DNA of 13,546 bases, from positions 1 through 13,546 of the forward strand of contig DATEHG010000133.1 in the NCBI GenBank assembly GCA_035279705.1, written 5' to 3'. Source of the DNA: DATEHG01 sp035279705 (lineage in GTDB: Bacteria; Gemmatimonadota; Gemmatimonadetes; Gemmatimonadales; GWC2-71-9). This document shows positions 4,457 to 11,987 of this stretch, piece by piece (position 1 is the first letter of the stretch; the number at the start of each line of letters is the position of its first letter). Below the pieces are notes generated by a model. That model saw only the letters and a list, made by a program, of their open reading frames with translations, searched no databases and was not told the DNA's origin. The translations under genes and the position numbers were made by a program.

Positions 4457-7360
4457 GCTCCCCTCCAGATCCCCCAGCGCCGCCAGCTCGTGCCGCACAC
4501 TGTCCCGCTGCGGGATCATCGACGGCTCGGGATCGATCCGCACCTTCAGGTAGTTCCGATACGCCCTGATGGCGCCGACCTTATCGCCCGTCTGTCCCGC
4601 GAGCAGTCCTTCCAGCCGCAACGCCTCGGCAAGCCCCGGCGGGTTCGGCTCTCCATTGGCATAGTAGCGCCGCCGGATGGCCCGGAGCGCTTTGTCGAGG
4701 CGCCCCTGGGCCTGGTACAGCCGAGCCAGTTGAATCGAGGCGAATTCGGAGTTGCCGATCTGCCCCCGCCACAGCGAATCCGCCAGGTCCACCTTACGCT
4801 CGGCGTCGGGTTCATGCCGCTGCACCGCCAGCATGGCCTCGGTCACCGGCAGCCAGCGGTACCAGAAACGTTGCAGCGTATCGGCGGCGACCCTGGCCCG
4901 CTGAAACGCCAGCGTGCGCTGGGTCGCGGCGGGATCGCCGTGGACGAACCGGATGAAATCCCGGACGTCGTCCGTCACTACGCTGGAATCCGGCAACATG
5001 CCCCCGTAGTAGAGCGCGGCGAGACCAGCCGCATTGCCGCTCGGCGGATTGATGGCATGGATCGAGTCTGCCCACTTGGTGGCCTCAAGCGGCCGGCCCC
5101 GGTTCACCAGGGTCACGAGGTGCATATTCGCCATCTCGGCCCGATCGCCTCGGCTCACGGCCAGCGCCTGGAACGCGTCCATCAGCTCCTGCTGGTGTGC
5201 GATGGTCACGCTGTCGAGGGTGTTCTGGAAGAGCATCGACTGGGCGATGAGCAGCGGATGCGACTTTAGCCCGGCCAGGAACCGGGTGATGCCGGCCCCG
5301 TCCCGCCTCGATTGCAGCAGGTCCCACTCCGCCAGCGGGCGATTCTCCGCGGCCGAGTCGAGCGCGATCTGGCGTGCGGTCCAGAGCCGCTGGGCCGTCG
5401 AGTCTCCCGCGAACAGGGCCAGCCGGGCCATGTGCTGGATCGGGCCGGCATAGAGCGAATCGAGCTGGAAGGCCTTCTCGAACGCCTGGCGGGCGCGCAC
5501 CTCGGGATCGGGAATGTCGGCCAGGCGGCCGGCATGAAAGAGATCGTCGGCCAGGTAGTACCACGCCTCGGCACTCTCCGGAATCGACTGCACGGTTTTC
5601 TCGGCGTCCGCGATCTTGTCGGCCATGGACGTCGACTTGGGATAGCGGGCGCCCTGGCGCAGGGTGAGGAAGAGACGGTCCTGCGGGTTGAGCCGGCTCC
5701 GGTACTGCCAGGCCAGCTGGTTGACCCGCGCCATATCGGTGGTCGCGGAATGCCAGCCATCCGATTCGATGAGGAGTGACGACGCCAGGGCAAAGGTGGA
5801 GTCGAGTGCCACGGCTCTTTCCAGCGCCGGCGTCGAAAGCTGGAAGGCGCCCCGCCGGTAGGCCGCGGCGCCGTCGAGATAGGCGCGCAACGCGTCGAGG
5901 TTGGCGGTGGTGAGCGAGCTCAGCTGGGCCGAGCTGGCGCCAGCGCCAAGTGCCAGCACCTGGGCGGTGAGCCGGTCCACCATGACGAAGAGGCTGTCCT
6001 TGGGGCCCTCGACGCTGGCCTGCGCCAGGCTTCGTCCACCGGGCAGTTCCAGCAAGGTCGCCGCAATGACCAGGTGATCAGCCGGGCCGACGATGCTCCC
6101 CTGCAGGACCCGTCCAGCGCCGATCTTCTTCGCGACGCCCGCGACGCCTTCCTCAGGCAGATCCTGGGCGTCGGTGCCTCCCGCATCCCGGAACGCCGCG
6201 AGCACCGAGCGGGTATCCGCGGCACGGGGCCCGCCTTCACCGGTGAGCTTGGCCTGCAGCAGATCGAGCATGCCCTGGCGCAGGTACTGAACGCTCGGAT
6301 CCGCACCAGCCACCCGGAATGGCAGCACCGCGACGAGCCGCGGATCGAGTGTCCGCACCGCGCCACGAGCCCACGGCTTCCAGAAGAACAACCCGATGGT
6401 GAGCACCGCAATCAGACCCACAACGGGAGCAATCCTGGCCGCCCTGTCCGCCTTGCCCGCCCTCACCGCACCAACAGCTGCGACCGGAGCGGTGTGAGTT
6501 GGTGTCATCCCCCCACTCGGCGTCGCCAGCGGTTCGAGGGCAGCCGAAAGGTCGGCTGCGGTCTGGAAGCGGTCGGCCGGCCGCTTGGCCAGGCACCGCA
6601 TCACCACCGCCTCGAGGGCCGGCGAGATCCCGCTTCGCATGAGGCCCAGCGCCTTGGGCTCCTGCATCACGTGGGCGGCCAGCGTCTGCTGAGGATTGAG
6701 GCCGTGGAACGGCGTCTGGCCGCAGAGCATCTCGTACGCCATCACTCCAATGGCATAGATATCGACCCGGCCGTCCATGTGGGGATCAGCCGAGGCCTGC
6801 TCGGGGGCCATGTAGGCAGGAGTGCCGAGGGCGACACCGGCCGTGGTGAGCTGCTGCCGGCCACTGGCCTCGGTCACCGCCTTGGCGACGCCGAAGTCCA
6901 TCACCATCGCGTGCCGGCCGGAGAGGATGATGTTCTCCGGCTTGATGTCGCGGTGCACGATCCCCGCCGCGTGAGCCACGCCGAGCGCCTCCGCCACCTC
7001 GCCCAGCAGTCGGACCGCGTCGTGCACCGGCAGCTCGCCGCTCCGGGCCAGCCGGTCACGCAGCGTTTCTCCCTCGACGTACGGCATGGCGTAGTAGAAG
7101 AAGCCGTCCTTGTCGCCGGCGTCGAGCACGCCGAGGATGTGGGGATGCTGGAGGCGGGCGGCGACCTCGATTTCCCGGCTGAAGCGCTCCGGGCCGAGGG
7201 TAGCCGCCAGCTCGGGCCTCAGGACCTTGACCGCCACCTTGCGATGGAGCTTCAGGTCCTCGGCGAGGTAGACCGTGGCCATGCCGCCCTGGCCGAGTTC
7301 GCGCTCGAGGCGGTAGCGGTCGGCAAGGGCGGCCGCGAGCCTGCTCTCTGGAGATGTCAT
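4445..7360 (-). CDS. Membrane Ser/Thr protein kinase with TolB-like and TPR sensor half (kinase 1)
   Basis: 971 residues. Cytosolic kinase domain at about 16-275: glycine loop GQGGMATVY (23-31), K45, catalytic HRDIKPEN (136-143), DFG (155-157), GTPAYMAPEQ (179-188). It has all residues needed for activity and is of the PknB/Hanks type. One transmembrane helix at about 309-328, then a TolB/FlgO-like domain starting VAVLPFRVAG (343-352) and a long alpha-helical TPR-like region to the C-terminus, probably outside the membrane for sensing or protein contacts. This layout is common in Gemmatimonadota and Acidobacteriota. ATG 7360 gives the family-typical start MTSPESRLAAALADRYRLER; the frame could be extended to TTG 7402 but the extra 14 residues match nothing. 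No Shine-Dalgarno is visible. Divergent from the M24 peptidase. The stop lies inside a heptamer array. Confidence 0.96.
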   Translation of the reverse strand: MTSPESRLAAALADRYRLERELGQGGMATVYLAEDLKLHRKVAVKVLRPELAATLGPERFSREIEVAARLQHPHILGVLDAGDKDGFFYYAMPYVEGETLRDRLARSGELPVHDAVRLLGEVAEALGVAHAAGIVHRDIKPENIILSGRHAMVMDFGVAKAVTEASGRQQLTTAGVALGTPAYMAPEQASADPHMDGRVDIYAIGVMAYEMLCGQTPFHGLNPQQTLAAHVMQEPKALGLMRSGISPALEAVVMRCLAKRPADRFQTAADLSAALEPLATPSGGMTPTHTAPVAAVGAVRAGKADRAARIAPVVGLIAVLTIGLFFWKPWARGAVRTLDPRLVAVLPFRVAGADPSVQYLRQGMLDLLQAKLTGEGGPRAADTRSVLAAFRDAGGTDAQDLPEEGVAGVAKKIGAGRVLQGSIVGPADHLVIAATLLELPGGRSLAQASVEGPKDSLFVMVDRLTAQVLALGAGASSAQLSSLTTANLDALRAYLDGAAAYRRGAFQLSTPALERAVALDSTFALASSLLIESDGWHSATTDMARVNQLAWQYRSRLNPQDRLFLTLRQGARYPKSTSMADKIADAEKTVQSIPESAEAWYYLADDLFHAGRLADIPDPEVRARQAFEKAFQLDSLYAGPIQHMARLALFAGDSTAQRLWTARQIALDSAAENRPLAEWDLLQSRRDGAGITRFLAGLKSHPLLIAQSMLFQNTLDSVTIAHQQELMDAFQALAVSRGDRAEMANMHLVTLVNRGRPLEATKWADSIHAINPPSGNAAGLAALYYGGMLPDSSVVTDDVRDFIRFVHGDPAATQRTLAFQRARVAADTLQRFWYRWLPVTEAMLAVQRHEPDAERKVDLADSLWRGQIGNSEFASIQLARLYQAQGRLDKALRAIRRRYYANGEPNPPGLAEALRLEGLLAGQTGDKVGAIRAYRNYLKVRIDPEPSMIPQRDSVRHELAALGDLEGSRKP

Positions 7361-7509
7361 GTGGGGTGCTGGAAGATGAACTCCGCCGGGCCGGATCGCC
7401 AAGGGGGCCGGCCGAGCGGCAGATTGCTACCGGAGGAGGTCAGGCCGGCCCCACCGATTTCCATCACCTAGCTCTCTCTCACCGAACTCCCATATTTCGG
7501 CGTTGCCGT

Positions 7510-7541
7510 ATTCCCATATTCCCATATTCCCGGATTCACCT
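7510..7541. repeat. Octamer array (ATTCCCAT-like) abutting the peptidase start codon
   Basis: Units ATTCCCAT (7510-7517), ATTCCCAT (7518-7525), ATTCCCGG (7526-7533) and a decayed ATTCACCT (7534-7541) end one base before ATG 7543. The array fills the place of the ribosome binding site, and no Shine-Dalgarno is present. It supplies repeated CATATT/GGGAATAT strings to both strands of the divergent 7361-7542 promoter region. Copy-number change would alter promoter or leader spacing. Confidence 0.9.
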
Positions 7542-7542
7542 C

Positions 7543-8835
7543 ATGAATCTCGACCGTCGCCACTTTGCCGGCCTCATGGCCGGCGCCCTGGGTGGAAGCG
7601 CCCTTTCCCTTCGCCACCATCTCCCGCCCGCCGCCCCGGTCGCCGACCCCTGCCACCCTGATCCGGCCGTCGCGGCGCTCAAGTCGATGACCGGCGATGC
7701 GGTACCGATCGGCGACGACGAGCGGAAGTCGCGCATGGCCAGGGCGCAGAAACTCATGGTCGAGAACGGCATCGGCGCCCTGATGTTCGAGCCCGGCACC
7801 ACGATGACCTACTTCACCGGCCCGGGGATGCGCTTCGGGGTATCGGAGCGCCCGATCGTCGGCGTGCTCCCGGCCAAAGGCGAGCTGGCCTATGTCTGCC
7901 CCGCCTTTGAGGAGGCGCGCTTCCGCGAGCGCGCCAAGTTCTCCCAGGACATCCGCGTCTGGCAGGAGGACGAGAGCCCTTACAAGGTGATCGCCGGAAT
8001 CCTCAAAGACCGTGGCTTGTCCGCCGGCAAGGTTGGCGTCGAGGAGCGGCTGCGGTTCTTCGTCGCCGAGGGTGTCCGCCAGGCGGCGCCGGCACTCACC
8101 TTCGTGCTCGCCGACCCGGTGACCGCGGGCTGCCGGATGTACAAGTCTCCCGCCGAGCTGGCGCTGATGCAGAAGGCGACGGACATCACGATTGCGGCAC
8201 TCAAGGTGACCTTCCCGCTGCTCAAGGAAGGGATGAGCCAGTACGACATCGGCGCCATCCAGAGCCAGGCCATGGAAAAGCTGGGCGGAGAAGACACCTG
8301 GGTTCTGGTCGGACTCGGCGCTTCCTCGGCGTTTCCGCACGGCTCCGTCAAGCCGCAGCAGCTGCACGAGGGGGACATCGTGCTGATCGACACCGGCTGC
8401 GCGGTGCTGGGCTACCAGTCCGACATCACCCGCACCACCGTCTTCGGCAAGCCGAATGCACGACAGACCGAGATCTGGAACCTGGAGCAACGGGCCCAGG
8501 ACGCCGCCTTCAAGGCGGCGCAGATCGGCGCCACCTGCGGGTCGGTGGACGATGCAGCGCGCAAGGTCATCACCGACGCCGGATTCGGCCCGGACTACAA
8601 GGTGCCGGGGCTGCCGCACCGCACGGGTCATGGCATCGGCATGGACGGTCACGAGTGGACCAACTTCGTGCGCGGCAACCCGGCGAAGATCGCGCCGGGG
8701 ATGTGCTTCAGCGACGAGCCGATGATCGCGATCTACGGGGAATTCGGGGTGCGGCTGGAGGACTGCCTCTACATCACCGAGAACGGACCGAAGTTCTTCT
8801 CGCCGAGAAGCGAGGCCGTCGACAAGCCGGTGTGA
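7543..8835 (+). CDS. M24-family metallopeptidase (Xaa-Pro aminopeptidase-like), Tat-type leader
   Basis: 430 residues. The N-terminus MNLDRRHFAGLMAGALGG carries a twin-arginine-like signal, so it probably acts outside the cytoplasm. A creatinase/prolidase N-terminal domain (about 60-190) precedes the pita-bread catalytic domain. The five M24 metal ligands can be placed: D283 (VLIDTG), D294 (YQSDITRT), H363 (HRTGHGIG), E392 (FSDEPMI) and E406 (GVRLEDC). H266 (FPHG) and H370 fit the conserved active-site histidines. It is expected to cleave an N-terminal residue ahead of proline or a Xaa-Pro dipeptide; the exact substrate is unknown. The frame is open back to 7354, but ATG 7543 gives the leader peptide directly and is preferred. 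It is divergent from kinase 1, convergent with kinase 2, and its TGA is followed at once by a nine-copy octamer repeat. Confidence 0.95.
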   Translation: MNLDRRHFAGLMAGALGGSALSLRHHLPPAAPVADPCHPDPAVAALKSMTGDAVPIGDDERKSRMARAQKLMVENGIGALMFEPGTTMTYFTGPGMRFGVSERPIVGVLPAKGELAYVCPAFEEARFRERAKFSQDIRVWQEDESPYKVIAGILKDRGLSAGKVGVEERLRFFVAEGVRQAAPALTFVLADPVTAGCRMYKSPAELALMQKATDITIAALKVTFPLLKEGMSQYDIGAIQSQAMEKLGGEDTWVLVGLGASSAFPHGSVKPQQLHEGDIVLIDTGCAVLGYQSDITRTTVFGKPNARQTEIWNLEQRAQDAAFKAAQIGATCGSVDDAARKVITDAGFGPDYKVPGLPHRTGHGIGMDGHEWTNFVRGNPAKIAPGMCFSDEPMIAIYGEFGVRLEDCLYITENGPKFFSPRSEAVDKPV

Positions 8836-8907
8836 GGGCAGGCGGGCAGGCGGGCAGGCGGGCAGGCGGGCAGGCGGGCAGGCGGGCAGGCGGGCAGGCG
8901 GGCAGGC
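8836..8907. repeat. Nine perfect tandem copies of an 8-bp unit (GGGCAGGC)
   Basis: Starts at the first base after the peptidase TGA (8833-8835) and runs 72 bp as nine identical GGGCAGGC units. It is a likely variable-number locus through slipped-strand replication. It contains no stop codons or hairpin. It sits in the 128-bp convergent space between the peptidase and kinase 2 genes. The G-runs on this strand are spaced 1-3 nt apart, so a two-layer G-quadruplex is conceivable. Confidence 0.98.
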
Positions 8908-8940
8908 GGACCTGAAGATCGCAGGGGAGCCGTCGCTGTC

Positions 8941-8968
8941 GACTCGTGACTCGCGACTCGCGACTAAC
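8941..8968. repeat. Heptamer array overlapping the kinase 2 stop codon
   Basis: Units GACTCGT, GACTCGC, GACTCGC and GACTAAC. The kinase 2 TAG (8966-8964) is in the last unit, so the array begins at the stop and extends downstream of the gene. Same unit family as 4166-4186. Confidence 0.92.
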
Positions 8969-11609
8969 TCCCCGCCACCAGCTTCTCGAACCGCGGATTG
9001 CCCTTGAGCGGCGCAAAGTTCGGATCGATCCTCAGCCACCCCGGCGTGAGGTCGTACGGGATCCTGAGCAGTTCCTCGAGCTTGTCCAGCGCCTTCTCGT
9101 TTTCCCCCGCCGCGATGTAGACCCGGACCAGTACATGCTGAAAGTAGGCGCCGGTCTGCTGATCCATGGCCGGCGTGAGCTGGCGGGCGCCCGCTTCCGC
9201 ATTCCGGATGGCGTCCGCCTTCTGTCCGAGATAGGCCTGCGCGAGCCCGAGAAAGAGCAACCGCTGGGGATCATTGGGCGCCAGCTTGAGCACTTGCCGC
9301 AGGCTGACCTGGGCGGAGTCGGCGTAGACCCGTGCCCTCGCCTTCTCCCCCCGAACCCAGAGTGCCTGCGCGATAACGATCTGTGCCGCGCTCGCATCGC
9401 CATCGAAATCGGCCGCGGAGAGCGTGAACAGCAGTTGCTGCTGGGTCTCATCCAGCGCCCAGTAGAGGTCCCAGGCGTTCCCCATGTAGGCGGCCAGCGC
9501 CGCGGGTTCGACATGCTGGGCGCCCACCCGCAGGATGACGCGGGCGGAGTCGAGATTGCCCGCGCAGAGCTCGATCATGGCGCGCGCCTGGATGAGCGAC
9601 AGCGTCCCCGGTACCCGTGCCAGCCCGCGGTCCAGCTCGAGCCGCGCCTGGTCATACTGTCGAATCTTGCGGAGGCCATTCCCAAGGCGGAGTGCCGCGA
9701 GAATGGACAGCGGATCGAGTCGGACGGCCTGCCGGGCATGGGCAACGGCCGAGTCCCACTGGCCGGTGATCGCCTCGAGCGACGAGATGCCGGTCAGCGC
9801 AAACGCATTGCGGGGATCGGCCTGCAGAACCGCCTCGATCTCCTGGCGGGCACGGACATTGTCGAGCTTGACGTCCCGGTAGTAGTACCCCATCGCGAGT
9901 CGGGCATCGACGAGGGAGGGGTCGATCGCCAGGGCCCGCCGGATGGCCGCCAGCGAGGCGTCGCCCAGCGCGGGATCGGGCACGCCGTTGCCGAACAGCA
10001 GGCTCTTCGCCCGTCCCAGCCGGGACCAGGCCATGGCGAAGTTGGAGTCGAGGTTGATGGCCTGCTGATAATAGTTGATCGCCCGTCGCAGGCTGGCGGG
10101 ATCGTTGCCGGCCTGCGTAATGAAGATCTGCTCGCCGCGAAGGAAGGCGTCGTACGCCGGCAGGTTCGTGGTGGGTTTGGCCGCGAGTTTCTGGCTCACA
10201 CTGTCGGCCAGCGCAACATCGAGGGCACCGGCCACCTGGCTCGCGATGTCGGCCTGCACCTTGAACACGTCGGTCAGCGCCGCGTCGAACGGTTGCTGCC
10301 ATTTGGTAGTCGGCGTGCCGCCGGCAAGGTCGACCAGCTCGGGGCTCAGCTGCACCCGCGATGACCCGTCGGGATTCTTCGCCCAGCGCACCTTGGCCAC
10401 CACCAGGTAGTCCGCGCCCAGTTCCCGCGCGATGTCCGGCAGCGGCTTGCTGCTGTTGCGGTAGGCCTGGCTGCTGCCGCCGGCGATGACCCGGAGGCTC
10501 GGCAGCGCCGAGAGCTTTCCGCGCACCGCGTCCGTGATGCCGTCCGCGAAATACTCCTGGCTCGAATCGCCCAGGTTCTGGAACGGCAGCACCGCGATGA
10601 CCTTCGGTCCGCCTTTCGGGGTATGGCCGCCCCGCTTCCAGGCGAACAACACCCCGATGCCGATCAGAAAGCCGAGAATGAGAAGTGACAGGCCCGCGGG
10701 GATGCGGCGTCGAGGGACGGTGAGCGCAGTGGCTGTAACTGGCGTCGTCCCGGCGACAGGAGTCGCGACCGAGCCGGTGAGCCCGGAACCGAGGGCTCGC
10801 ACCAGTTCGCCTGCCGAGGCCATCCGGTCCGCTGCTACCGGCGCGAGCGCGCGAGTGATTGCCGCCTCCACCGACTCCGGCACGCTTGGCCGCACGGCCC
10901 GGATCTTCGGCACCTCGCCGCTGAACCGCTTGGCGATGACGGCCTGCGCGGTAGGCCCGGTAAAGGGCGGCTCGCCGGCCAGCATTTCATAGAGCACAGC
11001 GCCCAGCGCATACACGTCGCTGCGGGCATCGAGCTGGTGCTCACCGGCTGCCTGCTCCGGGCTCATGTACGCCGGAGTCCCGATCGCCATCCCCGTTTCG
11101 GTCAGCCGCTGGTCGCTGCCCGCCAGCGCCCGCGCGATGCCGAAGTCCGCCACCAGCGTGTCCCCGTCCTTGGTGAGCAGGATGTTCTCGGGCTTGATGT
11201 CACGGTGGAGCACACCCTGCCGGTGGGCGTAGTCGAGCGCCTTGGCGGTTTCGGTGGCAATGCGCACCGCCTGCTCGACCGGCAGTTGTCGTTCGCGGGT
11301 GATCCGGTCCCGCAGCGACTCCCCGTCCACGAATGGCATGGTGAACCAGAGATGCCCGGCGGCTTCCCCCGAGTCGAACACGGTGAGGATATGGGGGTGC
11401 TGCAGGCGGGCAGCCATTTCCACTTCGCGGTGGAAACGCTCGGGCCCCAGGACGTGGGCCAGCTCCTGGTGCAGCACCTTGAGCGCCACCGGGCGCTTGT
11501 GCTTGAGATCCTGGGCCAGGAAGACGGTGGCCATGCCACCGCGCCCGAGCTGGCGCTCGATGGCGTATCCCGAAAGTGCGGATTGCAGCGTGCGGGCGAG
11601 GTCGCTCAG
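8964..11609 (-). CDS. Membrane Ser/Thr protein kinase with TolB-like and TPR half, apparent CTG start (kinase 2)
   Basis: 881 residues if started at CTG 11609. Kinase domain: glycine loop GRGGMATV (22-29), K44, HRDIKPEN (135-142), DFG (155-157), GTPAYMSPEQ; all catalytic residues are present. TM helix at about 306-324, then a TolB/FlgO-like domain beginning VIAVLPFQNLG (337-347) and a TPR region. Same design as kinase 1 but clearly divergent in sequence. The first ATG in frame (11534) is the Met inside the glycine loop, and starting there would delete the ATP-binding loop. Upstream, the frame is open to a TGA near 11680 with no ATG, GTG or TTG; CTG 11609 aligns with the usual family start (x-SDL...LQSAL). 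Either CTG is used or the start codon has mutated. Convergent with the M24 gene, divergent from the porin-like gene. Confidence 0.93.
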   Translation of the reverse strand: MSDLARTLQSALSGYAIERQLGRGGMATVFLAQDLKHKRPVALKVLHQELAHVLGPERFHREVEMAARLQHPHILTVFDSGEAAGHLWFTMPFVDGESLRDRITRERQLPVEQAVRIATETAKALDYAHRQGVLHRDIKPENILLTKDGDTLVADFGIARALAGSDQRLTETGMAIGTPAYMSPEQAAGEHQLDARSDVYALGAVLYEMLAGEPPFTGPTAQAVIAKRFSGEVPKIRAVRPSVPESVEAAITRALAPVAADRMASAGELVRALGSGLTGSVATPVAGTTPVTATALTVPRRRIPAGLSLLILGFLIGIGVLFAWKRGGHTPKGGPKVIAVLPFQNLGDSSQEYFADGITDAVRGKLSALPSLRVIAGGSSQAYRNSSKPLPDIARELGADYLVVAKVRWAKNPDGSSRVQLSPELVDLAGGTPTTKWQQPFDAALTDVFKVQADIASQVAGALDVALADSVSQKLAAKPTTNLPAYDAFLRGEQIFITQAGNDPASLRRAINYYQQAINLDSNFAMAWSRLGRAKSLLFGNGVPDPALGDASLAAIRRALAIDPSLVDARLAMGYYYRDVKLDNVRARQEIEAVLQADPRNAFALTGISSLEAITGQWDSAVAHARQAVRLDPLSILAALRLGNGLRKIRQYDQARLELDRGLARVPGTLSLIQARAMIELCAGNLDSARVILRVGAQHVEPAALAAYMGNAWDLYWALDETQQQLLFTLSAADFDGDASAAQIVIAQALWVRGEKARARVYADSAQVSLRQVLKLAPNDPQRLLFLGLAQAYLGQKADAIRNAEAGARQLTPAMDQQTGAYFQHVLVRVYIAAGENEKALDKLEELLRIPYDLTPGWLRIDPNFAPLKGNPRFEKLVAGS
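11607..11609 (-). other. Candidate CTG start codon of kinase 2
   Basis: CTG followed by codons for S-D-L-A-R-T-L-Q. It is the only plausible initiation codon between the upstream in-frame TGA and the glycine loop, apart from ATC/ATT-type codons and a second CTG seven codons later. No convincing Shine-Dalgarno is seen (only AGG about 9 nt upstream). Confidence 0.5.
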
Positions 11610-11704
11610 AGCCGAGTGCCTGATTAAAGGAAGGTGGGGGAAGTTATCGTACCCCCGGTTGAGTCACCAGCACCCCTGGTCGATCACCCGATAGACGCGG
11701 CGAT

Positions 11705-11739
11705 GACTCCGGCAGGAGCAAATACAGTCACCCGGAGTC
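11705..11739. promoter_or_regulatory. Inverted repeat, possible operator or hairpin
   Basis: GACTCCGG (11705-11712) and CCGGAGTC (11732-11739) are perfect 8-bp inverted arms with a 19-nt spacer, about 95-130 bp upstream of the kinase 2 start. It could be a regulator site in the divergent promoter region. Chance occurrence in GC-rich DNA is possible. Confidence 0.3.
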
Positions 11740-11878
11740 CGCGACAAGACCAGTTCGCAGCCCCTCCCCGACGGAATCCAGTGTCACAATCGCGTCGCTT
11801 CGCAACACGCTCCTCAACATTCCGACATTCGCCCCAGTAGAGGGTCTTACCGGCCCTCAAGGTTTGTAGTACTGTGGC

Positions 11879-11898
11879 ATCGGGGATGGAACCCCGGT
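11879..11898 (+). other. Small hairpin in the presumed porin leader
   Basis: ATCGGGG pairs with CCCCGGT (one T-G wobble) around the loop ATGGAA, 90 bp upstream of the porin ATG. There is no T-tract behind it, so it is more likely a leader structure than a terminator, or it is chance. Confidence 0.3.
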
Positions 11899-11987
11899 CC
11901 TCAGTCCTTCCATCGCGGTAGTCTTACGGCGCTCGCCGCGGGCGCCCACCGACTTCCAACCGGTGGTCATCACGCTGGAGCATCACG

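Larger units (their letters stand above)
11610..11987. other. 378-bp divergent intergenic region
   Basis: No open frame of family character is seen. The region should hold the promoters of kinase 2 (minus) and the porin-like gene (plus). No heptamer arrays are present, unlike the boundaries at 0.6-9 kb. Contents: an 8-bp inverted repeat at 11705-11739, a small hairpin at 11666-11680 (ACCAG, loop CACCC, CTGGT), a hairpin at 11879-11898, and a Shine-Dalgarno GGAG at 11977-11980 for the porin. No convincing -35/-10 pair is found on either strand. Confidence 0.7.

Noticed and set aside
7361..7402. TTG extension of kinase 1 by 14 residues
   Set aside because: The ATG at 7360 gives the family-typical N-terminus; the extra residues have no support and there is no RBS.
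7432..7440. Strong Shine-Dalgarno-like GGAGGAGGT in the divergent region
   Set aside because: No start codon within about 5-12 nt leading into an open frame; it is 100 nt from the peptidase ATG.
7354..7542. Upstream start for the M24 peptidase
   Set aside because: It would place 63 low-quality residues, including translated octamers, before the Tat leader and overlap the kinase 1 start.
8836..8968. CRISPR-like repeat array
   Set aside because: Units of 7-8 bp with no spacers; a simple tandem repeat.
7468..9039. 523-residue minus-strand frame opposite the M24 peptidase
   Set aside because: Shadow frame that even translates the octamer array as Pro/Ala/Cys repeats; the peptidase ligands are on the plus strand.
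8946..10364. 472-residue plus-strand frame opposite kinase 2 (and 6074-7471 opposite kinase 1)
   Set aside because: Antisense shadows; no recognisable domain, while the TPR and kinase motifs lie on the minus strand.
11610..11987. Riboswitch, small RNA or clear sigma-70 promoter in the long intergenic region
   Set aside because: Only small hairpins and weak box matches are seen (for example TAGTAC at 11867-11872); nothing matches a known riboswitch core.
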